Source of the DNA: Azolla pinnata | Lineage: Eukaryota; Streptophyta; Polypodiopsida; Salviniales; Salviniaceae | Reading direction: 5' to 3' | NCBI GenBank assembly: GCA_037176905.1 | Contig: JBBBWG010003671.1 | Coordinates: 1 to 31,209 of the forward strand | DNA length: 31,209 bases | Part shown: one piece after another, positions 11,196 to 23,400 of the stretch | How the letters are laid out: each line of letters begins with the position of its first letter | Numbering within the stretch: position 1 is the stretch's first letter | The notes under the pieces: generated by a model | What the model was told of the DNA's origin: nothing | The model's input: the letters and a program-made list of their open reading frames with translations, nothing else | Databases searched by the model: none | Program-made: the position numbers and the translations under genes

Positions 11196-12786
11196 TTACT
11201 TATTAGGGAAGATAATTACAGTTTGATGATGGCTACACAATTTTCTTTAACCGGGATCCAATCATTCCTCGCATCGAAAACCTGATGGCATCACATACAA
11301 ATCGCTCGATCAGCGATCAGATGACAGAAACCGATGTAGCATCGGCAAATTTCGGAGTTGATTCATTTCCACGGTTTCGGCTAGCTGATTAATTATCCGA
11401 TCAACTGCATCATTTGATTTACTAGTCGATCGATCGATCGATCATAAGCATCGTCAATATATATATACTCTGCAGAATTGCAAGCATCTACTGTAATGCT
11501 AAACGATGATTGGGCTTCAAAAGGGTGATTTCAAGCGGTCCCAGGAATCTGTTTGTCGATATTTTCCCTCGTTATTACTGTGGTGATTATTATTATTACC
11601 AGAGTACTCTCTTCGTGTCGGGATCATACATCATAATAAACAAATTATTGTAATAAATAAGAGAAGTTACCAAACCAAGTGGTGATTATGGCTAAACCAC
11701 ATCGTCTAGTCCCTGAGTTTGGCCATTGTCAGCTCCCTAGCATCCCATACAGTTAGAGTTTTTGACGTCTAATGATATTGGTTGATTATATAGATCAGCA
11801 TATGCCACTTGAAGCACTCCTTTGGACTTTTGGCCTTCACCATGTATCATCCGTACATCGTGCACAGAACGCTTACAAATCGAAGGATTTGATGTTATGC
11901 TTGCGATCATCGAACGTGTACATGACAAGTCGAACCTGTCATAATCCCCAAACTAATGATGGGACTCAGCGTGTGAATCGGCAAAGTCTGGGATGATATC
12001 TCCACATCGCTTCATCGATTACGAGAGAGAGAGAGAGAGATGATTGGGCGGATCTCTCTCGCATGCTACAATACAAGCCTCTCACATGTTCATCGCTCGG
12101 CGATCCATGCAGCATTAGAAACGTCTCGCGGACGTTTCTAAAACACCACGCAGCCGAAGAAGGTAGTGTATAGGAGCAGTTCGCAAAGTGTCCAGTGGGT
12201 TGGGAATAGGTATCAACAACAGGTTGGCTTGAACACAAACCGAACCATTTGATCGAGTTTAACCAGCTTAGTGGCTTCGTGGCTTGGCTCGATTTCGGTT
12301 CGGCCCAGCTTGGGGTTGAGCTCTCCAATGGGCTTGTTTACCTGATTTGGAGCCATTAAGCCGATTAAGCGTTTGGCCTAAACCGATTTAAGACTTAACT
12401 GGTTTGCCTCAAACCGTTTAAGTGTCGGTGGGTTTAGTTAGCCTAAACAAGGTTTAAACCGTAGCCGATTCGGCCGCAACCTGTTGGAAGCGGATCAAGC
12501 TTGAGTTTTTCTCGCTAAGGACTCAGGCGTAAATGGTTTTTGGCTTGAGATCGCCGTAACCAGCTAAGCTAAGCTAAGCCGAGCCAAGCCATTAATGGCC
12601 AAAACCTCCGAGAAGACGTGGTGTCTCACGGGCCAATACTGGCCTAAGAAGACAGTTAATCTATCCGTTCTTTCTTTCTTTCTTTCTAATCAGGGGCAGT
12701 GGGGGTTAACTGCAGCGCTTAACAATGTTCGGGCCCGATTTAGGATTCAAGGTTCAAGGTCGAAGGTTCAGGATTCAGGGTTAAAG
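11196..12786. other. Divergent intergenic region between RBL11 and ABC1K1
   Basis: No gene is supported. It contains a (CGAT)n run (about 11423-11441), a GA microsatellite (12025-12041), a perfect hairpin (12115-12141), AAGCT repeats (about 12563-12580) and a CTTT run (12668-12687). Between 12210 and 12480 there is low-complexity sequence rich in GGTTTAAACCG-like and GGCTTG words. Short open frames here are not conserved-looking. Confidence 0.5.
12115..12141. repeat. Perfect 11-bp hairpin
   Basis: TTAGAAACGTC (12115-12125) and GACGTTTCTAA (12131-12141) are exact reverse complements around a TCGCG loop. The arms are longer than most chance palindromes in this window, but no transcript context is visible. 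Confidence 0.8.
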
Positions 12787-12858
12787 GTTTAGGGTTTAGG
12801 GTTAGGGTTAGGGTTAGGGTTAGGGTTAGGGTTAGGGTTAGGGCTAGGGTTAGGGTTT
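12787..12858 (+). repeat. Telomere-like (TTAGGG)n tract
   Basis: After two TTTAGGG heptamers the tract is about eight hexamers of TTAGGG, one carrying a C (GGGCTA). The hexamer differs from the TTTAGGG usual in most plants. The G-rich strand is the plus strand, so G-quadruplex formation is possible. Confidence 0.95.
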
Positions 12859-12910
12859 ATTGTGAGCCATTAGTTTTGTTGTACAAGTGTAAAGATGGGT
12901 CTCGGGCTGT

Positions 12911-12943
12911 GACACGTGTCGTGCGTAGGGCGTCCGACGTGGC
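12911..12943 (+). promoter_or_regulatory. G-box and ACGTGGC elements of the ABC1K1 promoter
   Basis: A perfect palindromic G-box, GACACGTGTC, is at 12911-12920 and a second ACGT-core element, GACGTGGC, at 12936-12943. These are the classic sites of plant bZIP and bHLH (light or ABA) regulators. They lie between the two telomere-like tracts and upstream of the probable transcript start in the CT-rich stretch near 12970-12998. Confidence 0.6.
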
Positions 12944-12998
12944 CGCCCTCCTCAGCCTCACAAATCCCCTTTCTTTAGCTCTCTCAGAGCTTTCTGCT

Positions 12999-13035
12999 CC
13001 CTAACCCTAACCCTAACCCTAACCCTAACCCTAGC
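12999..13035 (-). repeat. Inverted telomere-like (CCCTAA)n tract
   Basis: About five CCCTAA hexamers followed by CCCTAG, opposite in orientation to the tract at 12787-12858 and 140 bases from it. Read with the gene, it contains AACCCTAA, similar to the plant telobox found near transcription starts. It probably lies at or just after the ABC1K1 transcript start. Confidence 0.9.
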
Positions 13036-13138
13036 CCCCTCCACCATCGCCCACCTCCAAATCCTTTCTACCGGGAATCTCTCAGAGATTCCCGCACCGA
13101 CGCTCCGCACCAGGCCTCGGATCCGTCTCGCCTCCCAG

Positions 13139-13448
13139 GTAAAGGCTGTCTTCCTTCTCTCCCGTTTGGTGCCCGCTTTCCACTGTCCGTTCGATCCTTC
13201 CCCCGTTTCGTCTTCGCCGTGAAATGGTTCGTGACAATGTGTTTCTTGAGGATTTCGCGCTCCAGGGGATTTTCTCCTTGTCGTGGGATCTCGATGAGAG
13301 TTCTCTCCACTCGATAAAGCACTGCCATTTCAATGGATGCTCTTTTCCTTCCCCTCATCTCAGCAAAATTTCTTTTGTTTCTTGGACGATTCTCTCCTGA
13401 AGGTCCCCCTTGAATGCTTATTTGATTCTTGTTGAAATCGATGTACAG
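13139..13448 (+). other. Probable 5' UTR intron of ABC1K1
   Basis: The donor CTCCCAG|GTAAAG and acceptor TGTACAG|AG fit consensus. Removing this stretch gives a leader without any ATG from about 12999 to the chosen start at 13482, which supports both the intron and the start. Confidence 0.6.
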
Positions 13449-13481
13449 AGCCTCCCATCTCCAGAACTCTTCAGCACAGCA

Positions 13482-16400
13482 ATGGGAGAAAGCTCTAGCG
13501 CCTTTGTGAGCAGTCTCTGTGGATGTAATTCAGCTGCGACTTTCTTGGACCGCCAACGGGGTCGGCGTAATTTAGATGGAAGCCATCTTGCTTCAAAAGC
13601 ACAGGTTTTCCATGGAGATGCTAGCAAGAAGATATATAGCGAGAAGCGTAGACTCCTGAATTTGAATGGGAAGAGCAAGATGTTTGTGGAAGCTGTGATG
13701 ACCGATCCTTCGACAGAGACCAGAATAACAGGTCTTAACACAGATAAGAACAAAGGATCAAGCTCGTCTTTCACAACACGAAATCGCTCCTTGGTATTCT
13801 CATTAACTTTATAGTCAAACACTTCCGGATCTCCCTTATCCAATCTCCATCTTACCTAGGACTATCTTTTAAGCCACACATGGTCGAGATTTACATGAAA
13901 AAGAAGTATTGTGTGTGAATTCATATCAGGAAAGTGTGCAAAGCGTGTTTGTCTCTGTATGTCTGCACACATGGAAGGGTGTATAAATAGTCGAAGAATA
14001 TGGTTTCTTATGTTTCCGGTAGACTTGACTAGTTTGCCTTGAATTCCAGTAAATTTTGTATCTGCTTCGTCCTCACATGTCCAAAATTTCTGTTTTTAAT
14101 CGTATCCCATCCATTCCAATTGCAGAATGTGAAGAGCATGTCAGATGAGATGAAGAAGATGCGGGCCCAGCTAGAGGAAGATGAACAAGTTGCTTCCTTG
14201 ATGAGAGGATTGCGTGGGCAGAACCTTTCTGATGAGCTTTTTGCATCTGCTGATGTGAAGATGAGGCTTGTGGAGGTAATCACAGTAAACTCTTTCAAGT
14301 CTATGAGAACTTAAAAGGGCCAAACGAATAGCTTTGAAGACTCAACATACGGGTGAATTCCTCTTTATCTCCACAAATGCTTATTTCTCATCTCCCAAAA
14401 GAAAGAAAAAGAGAATGAATCAACCACCACAATTTCGTAGAAAGCACATATACTGGATAAAACAAGGATAAATCTGATGTATGATTACTGAAACAGCATA
14501 TCTTATTTTGCACTTTTGGGGTCCATTATCACTAGTCCAATTTCTCTTACATTTTTCAGGTTGAAAGAGTCACCGCTTTTTTATCTCTTATTTGTAGGTA
14601 AAGGAGGGAGAGAGTGAAACCTTACCTCTTGTATATGATCCGGATACAATTGCTGCATACTGGAGCAAACGCCCCGGAGCAGTGGTTACCAGAATCGCAC
14701 AGCTGCTAAGTGTTGCTGGTGGATTCCTCTCTGGCATTGCTTCTGACATAATCTCAAAGAAAGTGAAAGAGGTATCTTCTCTCAATCTCTAGCACGTTTA
14801 TGTCATGTACACGCACAATAGGAGCTTGAGAATTGAATTGGTTATCACTATCTTCGTGGATATCTGTCACAGAATGAAGTTGCCAGAGCTATTGAGCTGC
14901 GTGATATAGTAACCTCTTTAGGACCCGCTTATATAAAGTTGGGGCAAGCTCTGAGCATTCGACCTGATGTTCTTTCTCCAGCAGCTATGACGGAGCTTCA
15001 AAAGTTGTGTGATAAGGTTTGTTTTTTCCTATTGGCCACACGAAATTATTAGTGATAGGTGTTCTCACTGGTCTTGCTCAAATATTTGTCTCGTAACATC
15101 TCTTTCTCTCTCATTATTGAAGTATCTGGGTTTATTATCCATTTTCAATCCCTAGTTGTATGAAGTTGTCATTTCATGTTAAGCTGCTGTTAACATTCAC
15201 GATGATATTGTGTTTTCACCAGTTATGTTTGGGATTCAGAGACTATGTGATAAGTTCTGTAATGACTATAGGAATTCTAGAGAAATCTTCTATTGCAGAA
15301 GTTTGCTTTTGAAGTTGTATCATTATTGTGTATGCGTTGTATGTGCATGTGTGTGCGCTGAGGGGGTGGGGAGGAGGGGGAGGAGGAACTGATTAATTCT
15401 ACCATTGTTTGATTATGCTACATTGACAGGTTAGATAATGTTATTTGGCTGTTTACCTAACCTTAAAACAACTCAAGTTTATGCATACAGAACTCAATTT
15501 CAGGGCAAGGCGAAATGTCAGAATCATGAAAGCAGTTTTTAGACAGACCCAAAATTTTCTTATTGAAACATAATATACAATAGTTTTCAGTCTGTGAAAA
15601 GTGATCAGTAATTACAAGAGGAGGCAGGCCTTCGCTCACAAATAATTATCATTTAGTGCTACCACTGCAAGTTCAAGTTCTTAATGTTTACCGTAATTGG
15701 CATGAAAATACTTGTGATAAGTGATCATTGATGTTCTAGGTATTTCTCTTTAAGTTCTTAAGAATTTGATATATGGGCAGGTTCCTTCATTTCCTGACGA
15801 TGTGGCAATGAATTTACTGGAAGAAGAGCTTGGAATGCACTGGTCAGAGATATATTCAGAACTTTCTCCATCTCCGATTGCTGCAGGCAATTCCTATGGA
15901 TTCCCTAACTACCAAAATTGATACTGAATGCTTTTCAGCACTAATCTGGATTCTAACGAACCAATGTAATTGCAGCATCATTGGGCCAAGTTTACAAAGG
16001 ACGCCTAAAAGAAACTGGAGAGGTGGTAGCTGTAAAAGTTCAGCGGCCGTATGTACTCGAAACAGTTACCATTGATCTCTTCATAATTCGGAAATTGGGG
16101 CTGGCACTTCGGAGATTTCCACAGGCAAGAAACCCCTCAAGCATAGCGATCGAGAGATGATAGACAAAGTAGTACATTTTGAAAAGATAATCACTTCTAA
16201 TAAGAGGGATATTGTGTTCTTATCTTTTACAGATTGCTACAGACGTTGTGGGGCTTGTGGATGAATGGGCAGCAAGATTCTTTGAGGAGCTTGACTATGT
16301 CAATGAAGGAGAAAATGCTACACGGTTTGCTTCATTGATCCAAGAAGATCTTCCTCAGGTTAGTTTGGAATGCAAAGAAAAACATAGACATTTGTAAATT

Positions 16401-19225
16401 ATCTAAAAATGACAGCAAGTTCACTGTTACACTAGCGCAATCTACTTTCAACACACATCCAACACTGGGGGATTTGGTCTGTGAACCTCTGCATGATTGC
16501 TGCGTTTCAGAAGATATCTAGGAGCATATATATTCTCTCTACGAGTCTGTACAGACTGATGAGAGCCAGCTTGGAGTAATGCTCGCAGAGCTATTTCCCT
16601 AGCCTCTGTTGTTTTCTTGCTTGTTGCTGACGTTCTCTTCATTGACACTTTGGAAGCTCCACATGATCTTTGAATGTTCCTTGAATGGGTGAGGAGATCC
16701 CATCATGCGACAGATAAGAGCCTATTTTAGATGACCACAGGGCTGCTGTTTGGGCTTGTTTTTTTATTGCTCCTGTTGATAAATTTTTGTTTTGGATTCT
16801 AGTACAATGTAACTGTATGATTATTTGAATTAGCAGGTTACTCAATGATTGTACAGAATTACATGAACAATTATTTTATATTCTCCTGTGTCGTATCATT
16901 TAGGTGGTGGTTCCGAAAACATATTCCAAATATACTTCAAGGCGTGTATTGACCACACAATGGATTGAAGGAGAAAAGTTATCGCAGAGCACAGCTAGTG
17001 ATGTGGGTGATCTTGTTAATGTTGGCGTGATTTGTTATCTGAAACAGGTGATCAGATCTTTTTGAATGTTCTTTTCCCTGTTTGGATTGAGCTTCGACCA
17101 TTGCTGATCTCTGGTTACATTTTGTGTTATATTGATAGTATTTCTGTTATCTGCTGGTTGGTTGATAGTTGCTAGACACAGGGTTGTTTCATGCTGATCC
17201 GCATCCAGGAAATCTTATTCGCACTCCAGATGGAAAACTTGCAATCCTTGATTTTGGTATGTATCCTCTAGTTGGAATTTACTATCTTTTTTCTGCTTGT
17301 CATTTGGCTTCTTTTAATTTTGCTCTGAACTATGTGGCCAGGCCTCATGACGCAAATCACAGACAATCAGAAGTATGGAATGATAGAGGCCATTTCTCAC
17401 CTCATCCATAGAGACTATGATGCCATTGTTAAAGACTTTGTGATGCTGGATTTTATTCCCGAGGGAGTAAATTTGGACCCAATCATGCCAGTGTTAGCAA
17501 AGGTTTTTGATCAAGCACTTGAGGGGGGAGGGGCCAAAAATATCAATTTTCAAGAGCTTGCATCAGATCTTGCACAAATAACTTTTGACTACCCCTTTCG
17601 GATCCCACCATATTTTGCATTAATAATTCGTGCAATTGGTGTATTGGAGGGCATTGCTTTGGTTGGCAACCCAGACTTTGCAATTGTCGATGAGGCGTAC
17701 CCTTACATAGCACAGGTTTTTCTTTTTCATTTTTATTTGTGTGCAATATTTGATAATTTCATTCACTCTGACTTTGAATCTTGATACAGAGACTTCTGAC
17801 AGACAGTTCTCCTCGGCTAAGAGAAGCCTTACGATATACAATATATGGGAAAACTGGTGTATTTGATGTAGAACGTTTCATTGATGTGATGGAGGCCTTT
17901 GAGACATTTGTTGATGCTGCAAAGAGTGGAGGTGGAGAGGATTTACAAGGAAGTATGGCCACTTTGGGAATAGTGAATGCACGAAGCCCAAGGCTCTTGC
18001 CGCTTCCTCTTGGGATGCAACAGGAAAAGCAGGGTAAAACAAGGACTGCGTTAGGTTTTCTTCTATCTGAACAAGGGGAATTTTTCAGGGAGTTCATATT
18101 GGATGAGGTTTGCTCTGGAACTTTTCGATTTTTTGACAACTTTTAAGATTAAAGTGTGCTTGTGTATAACTTCAACTTGAGGTGCTTTTCCCATTTTCCA
18201 TTTATTGTATTCTTAGTTGGGTGGAATTTTCAATGAGGTCGAGGACATTATTCTGCTCTGCATAACTAGCATAAGAGGGTTATGGGACGAAAACACAGCT
18301 GAACAAGTGAGAGAAAAACTGGGTTTCTAATTAAGATGTATATTTCCTGTCTATAGAAGGTGGTAGGGGAAGGAAATTGAAAATGTGTCTATACTTCATG
18401 AACGTAGGGAGGGTGGTTCTGTATGCCATCCTTGATTGATCTTCAGTCTTATCTAAACATTATGTACAGCTACTGATATGTTATTGAAATATGAGCCATG
18501 AGCATATATGGAATATACCCTTGAATGCCACAGTAGCCATGCACAGCATTCAAACGTCTTGTCTATGTTATATATCACAACATTTGTGATTGGAAACTTG
18601 ACATAATGATTTCTGCAGGTGGTGAAAGGTATAGATGCCGTGTCTAGGGAGCAATTGACACAGTTGATTGTAGCCTTTGGATTCGACAGAGTGATACCTT
18701 CGTTGAGTTCAGTACCTGCATTCTCATTTTTACGACCTACATTCCTGCTTCCATCGATAACTGCAGAAGATGAGGTGGTGCTCAATAACACAAAGAGAGT
18801 TCTTTCTTTTCTTGTGGAGGGCACACCTGCAGAAAGAACAGGAGATCAGGTGATGGTCATTTTCTCTCTTACATTTGAACTTTTTTCTCGACTAAAATTT
18901 CCAATAGATAGGAATTTGAAGACTTCCTAGAGTACTCCATTTTTCAAAACCCACCAGATTAGTGTTCTGATTATGTTTGAAGACATAGGTTACAGAAAAA
19001 AGAATTGTGTTTTCTATCTAGAATGCATGTTGTGATATCATTGCTGGTCTTCTGACATTGAATTTATGGTGTTATGAGAAACAGGCTGATAGCTTGAAGA
19101 TTTTTGAACTATCACAAGAGCTTTTACCGTTGCTGCCAGCTATTTCAGTGCAGTTGCTACCAGAAATTGCGAATCGTCTGGTATCAAGGGTAGTTGCTCG
19201 ATTTTTGAGGGATGTGTTTTTGTAA
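13482..19225 (+). CDS. ABC1K1: ABC1/UbiB-family atypical kinase, ABC1K1 (PGR6) type, 13 coding exons
   Basis: Plastoglobule-associated kinase-like protein linked in Arabidopsis to plastoquinone/prenylquinone homeostasis. Coding exons: 13482-13793, 14126-14275, 14598-14771, 14873-15016, 15781-15886, 15976-16124, 16233-16358, 16904-17047, 17169-17256, 17342-17715, 17790-18107, 18619-18849 and 19085-19225, 818 residues. All phases close. The Ser-rich first exon looks like a transit peptide. ABC1 hallmarks are intact: KLGQ (234-237), the alanine-rich AAAS loop replacing the usual glycine loop (294-297), VAVK with Lys316, the E..D of EELDYVNE (around 363-370), HADPHPGN (443-450) and DFG (463-465). 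The C-terminus, with ILDEVVKG and ending RFLRDVFL, matches ABC1K1 as I remember it rather than ABC1K3. Introns 5 and 6 have GC donors. Upstream lie a G-box promoter and telomere-like tracts; the PPR gene converges from the other side. Confidence 0.95.
15887..15975 (+). other. GC-AG intron 5 of ABC1K1
   Basis: Donor GCTGCAG|GCAATT and acceptor AATTGCAG|CATC. Only this junction rebuilds the AAASLGQV block. No GT occurs near the required site. Confidence 0.85.
16125..16232 (+). other. GC-AG intron 6 of ABC1K1
   Basis: Donor CCACAG|GCAAGA and acceptor TTTTACAG|ATTG, joining ...RRFPQ to IATDVVGL in phase 0. It is the next intron after another GC-AG intron. Confidence 0.85.
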
Positions 19226-20460
19226 CCACATTTTGTTACCCTGCCCATGTAAGTGTGTATAAAAAGAAGAAAAGCAAACTGTCTATAGCAATCAGAAAAT
19301 TTCATCGTCGTGCGTGATATTCATGTAGCAATTATAAATTTTCTTCTCTGTGCTGAAAGGATTTCATGCGCTCGGACAACCTCAAAAATCTTTTCCATTG
19401 ATTGGGCCAAGTCTTCCCTTCCTGGATAAAATGTATATATCATATTCCTAATACACAGGTGAGCAAAAAGTTCTCTCAAAAGGCTTTTCCTCACCAGCAT
19501 ATATACCTCTATTCAAGTTGTGATATGGTAAAGTAAATTTTTTTTCTTTAATTCCTATAATGATATTTTGGGACAGATCAATTCCATGTAATCATGAAAA
19601 TTGTGGCTATGAATCAATGAGCCTTAAGTATTCGTTCTTCGGATCTCTGAATTTGACACCTGCTTGGTCTGATCTAAGACGGCATGCAATGGTCAGCAAC
19701 ATTAACTCTGCGTTCTAAAATGTAATTGTGCCATGCCGCCAGAATGTATGACTAAAAACTTGCAGAAACCTCGCGCTTTTGAGCATAATTTCCTTTCTTC
19801 TTTCAATGACCATGAATGAAATTCTAAGGTCCAGAGGACGTGGACAAGGGGCAAGCACACAAATTTGGGAACACCGGATGAGCAAGTTGTTTTGACTGAG
19901 GAGGTGGTCTTGATACCTGTCAAAGAAGCATATTGAAGAGTACATTCCAAGTTGGGATCTCTTCATGCCAAGCAGAATATGGAGAAACTTTTGAATTCAG
20001 CATTTCAACAGAAGTGTTTGTGGTAGAGGAGCAAGGCCTTATTTTGATTTAGAACCTTAAATGGCCAAGAACGTATACGTTAAAAGAATGGGATGATAAA
20101 GCGTGTGAACTCCAACCGTTCACTCTAGGATCACATGTGCATCTGCCCTCCACAAAAAACAGATGAAAAGGTACCTTCGTAAGCTGCCAAACGACTGTCT
20201 ACATATATATGTACACATGAGACGTGTCATGAAGAAAAGAAGAGGCTACAAAGTCGAGAGAAATCCGAATGCGTGTGTTACTTTGATCCCATGAATCCAA
20301 CCAGCAGCACTTCATCATGTTCAATCACTACCCCATGAATGGATGCACCTCTCTGAGCTTGAGCCTCTTCCGAGACCAGTGCGTACAGCCTAAAATGAGC
20401 TTGGAAATTTCACCCACCATAGCTAAGAAATACTGCGCTTCTGAGTGATTGATTCAGTTC
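19226..20460. other. Intergenic region between convergent ABC1K1 and PPR genes
   Basis: Presumably contains the two facing 3' UTRs. No conserved coding frame was recognised. A short open stretch on the plus strand at 19826-19936 looks codon-like but has a stop directly upstream and no recognisable family. Confidence 0.45.
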
Positions 20461-23400
20461 CTAGCTGGAACATTCTACTTTATCCTCTTTGACATCTTCA
20501 GCATAGATATTTGCCATACAGATATAAGCTGCCACATTCTTTTGATCCAGAGAGACTGCATTTTCAAATGCAAGCTTCCCAAACTCCACATGACCCCACT
20601 TCCTACAAGCTCCTAGCAGACTCTGCCATACGACTGCACCTGGATGGAAAGGCATCTTCTTTATTACAGCAATAGCCTCATCTAAATGCCCAGCACGGCC
20701 GAGCAAATCCACCATGCACGTAAAATGCTCTGCTGTCAGGATGGATCCATAGTTATCTCTGATTTGTCCAAGGCAACTCTCTCCCTCAGTTATCAGACCT
20801 GCATTACTACACGCATTCAGCACACCGACAAATGTAACCAGATTCGGTTCAACCCCTTCTCTTATCATTTCATCCAATACATGAATCACCTTTTCAGTTT
20901 CTCCAAGCTGAAGCCCGTGCCCTGCTATCAGTGCAGTCCAAGCAACAACATCCGGAACCGGAAGAAACGTGAAAACATCATGTGCCTCTGCAGATGAACC
21001 ACATTTAGAGTATGCACCTACCAGAGTGCTCCCTACAACGAGATCTCTTTCTAAACCTTTTTGAATAATTGCAGCGTGCAATTGCTGACTCTTCTCAGAG
21101 GCTTCTGTCTTTGCACAAGACTTCAAAACACAAGAAAAGGTAAAATCATCTGGAGAGAAACCCCTGCATTGCATCTTCAAAAAATAGTTTAGTGCCTCTT
21201 CTGCACATCCATACTCCGTAAATCCTGCTATCAGTGCATTCCATGAGACCACATCACAATTTGGAAGTGTATTAAACACTTGCTCTGCTGTTTCAAGGAA
21301 ACCACATTTTGAGTACATATCGATCAATGAGCTCCCAACAAAAAGATCACTCTCCAGCCCTCTCATCACAATCTCCGCATGCATTTCCTCTCCCCTATCG
21401 ACAGACTGAACGCTGCCACAAGCTTTTAATATTGAAAGAAACATGGGAATATGCGGGACAATCCCTTCAAGTTGCATGTAATCAAAACATTTGATCACTA
21501 AATCAGTGTTCCCTTGGACAACACATCCTGCAATTAATGTATTCCATGACACAATATCTCGGACTAATAGCTTCTCGAACACTGCATACGACTTTGAAAA
21601 TAGACCAAATTTAGAATACATATCAATCAAGCTAGTACCAACAATGGTGTCTACTTCCAGGCCCCCCCTGGCAATGTCAGCATGAATTTCATGGCCTTTA
21701 TCTATGTTTCCTGTTGAGCTGCAGGCTTTCAAGCAACAGAGATATGTTATTGAATCTGCTGTAACATCATCATCCTCTTTTAATTGTTGAAAACATCTAA
21801 GCACTTCCTCATTGTAGTCGTGATCAATGAACCCAGTCATTAATGCGTTCCATGAAACGATTTCCTGTGCAGGAAGCCTAGCAAAGACGTTTTGTGCCTC
21901 AGAAATCAAACCGCATTTAGCATTTAAATCAACCAAAGAACTACAGATACGTACATCATTGTCCCACCCTCGTTTGGATACCTCCTGATGTACCTCACGA
22001 CCCTTATCGATAGACCTGATGATGCAGCAAGCTTTAAAAAGGCAAACAAAAGAGGTAACGTCAGGAGAAATTCCCTCCTCTTCCATGCGCTGATGGCAAT
22101 GGAATGCTTCTTGAACATGTGCATATTCAACATACCCTGAAATCAATGCATTCCAGAATATTGTTTGTTGATTTGGAAGCCTCTCAAACACCTCTTTCAC
22201 AAGAATACAACTCTTTGTTGTTGCCCCTAACATGCCACAAGCTTTAAGGATATAAATAAATGTGACACTGTCTGGAATAACACCTTGCTGTTGCATCTGT
22301 ATGAAAAGGGCAATGGCCTCCTTTGCACAGCCCTGATCAACATATCCTCCGATCAATGCAGTCCATGAGACAACATCATGCACTTGGATTTTGTCAAATA
22401 ATTCTTCAACTTGAAAATGCGCGCCGCATTTAGCATACATATCTATCAATGCGCTCCCAATGAATGCATCCGTCTCGAGCATCACTTTTTGTTTGATTTC
22501 CTCATGTACTTCTGATCCTCTCTTTAAATCTCTCAATTGAGAACATGCCTTTATCAAGGCCACAAATGTATGTAGACCGAGCTCTAAAGCATCACCAGAT
22601 TTTATTTGCATCATCTGATATAACTCAAGCGCTTTCTGTGGTTTGCCATGTGTAACATAGCCTTGGATAAGAAAGCTCCAAGTCTTTTCATCATGATGCT
22701 TCATCATGTCAAAAACATGCTGTGCATCACAAATATTTCCTGTTTCTATAAAAACCAACATAAGGCCGTTCCCTAGTCTTGCATTAATGTCAATCCTCTT
22801 TTCACTAACAAATGCAAGCAGACTAAGAGCTTTATTTGAGTTTTTCTCTTTCCTACATTTATTTACGAAACACATAAGTTCTTCAAATAAATGTGGGGCG
22901 AGAAGATCTCCTTCAATGCTCTCCTGATACAAAAGCGATTGTTGAACCCTAGATTCCTCCAAAGAAAAATTCTCGAGATTGCATCGAGCCTTAGAGTCCT
23001 TTGCAGAGATGCTTTCCAGATTCCTTTCAGCCTTAGCTTCCCCGGAACTCTGAATCTCATTAAGATATATTCGATTCAAAACCACTTTTTGATTATTCGA
23101 TTCTCCCGAAACAAGATGTTCAATATTCGTTGGAGCAATACATTCCTCTGACACGAGATTCTGATGAAAACATCCCGTTTTAGATCCCTGGGAAGCGAAA
23201 TTCAAAGTTTGGAGAGTTCTTCCATCTTTAACAACTTCGAGGCTTGTACACTCTGCCAAGGCGAGGCTAAAGAGATCATTAACCCACCCAGGGGTGTGCG
23301 ATCTATGAATCCACAAGCATTCCTTAGTGAACCTATGGCGGAAGTCGGGGTCTTGTGGATTCTTCTGAAATTCAAGGGCCACCACGTCTGAAGACCTTGA

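Noticed and set aside
12787-12858. True chromosome end
   Set aside because: Genes continue on both sides and the tract is short and followed by an inverted partner, so it is interstitial.
19826-19936. Short codon-like open stretch ending VLIPVKEAY
   Set aside because: It has a stop directly upstream, no convincing splice acceptor in frame and no recognisable family.
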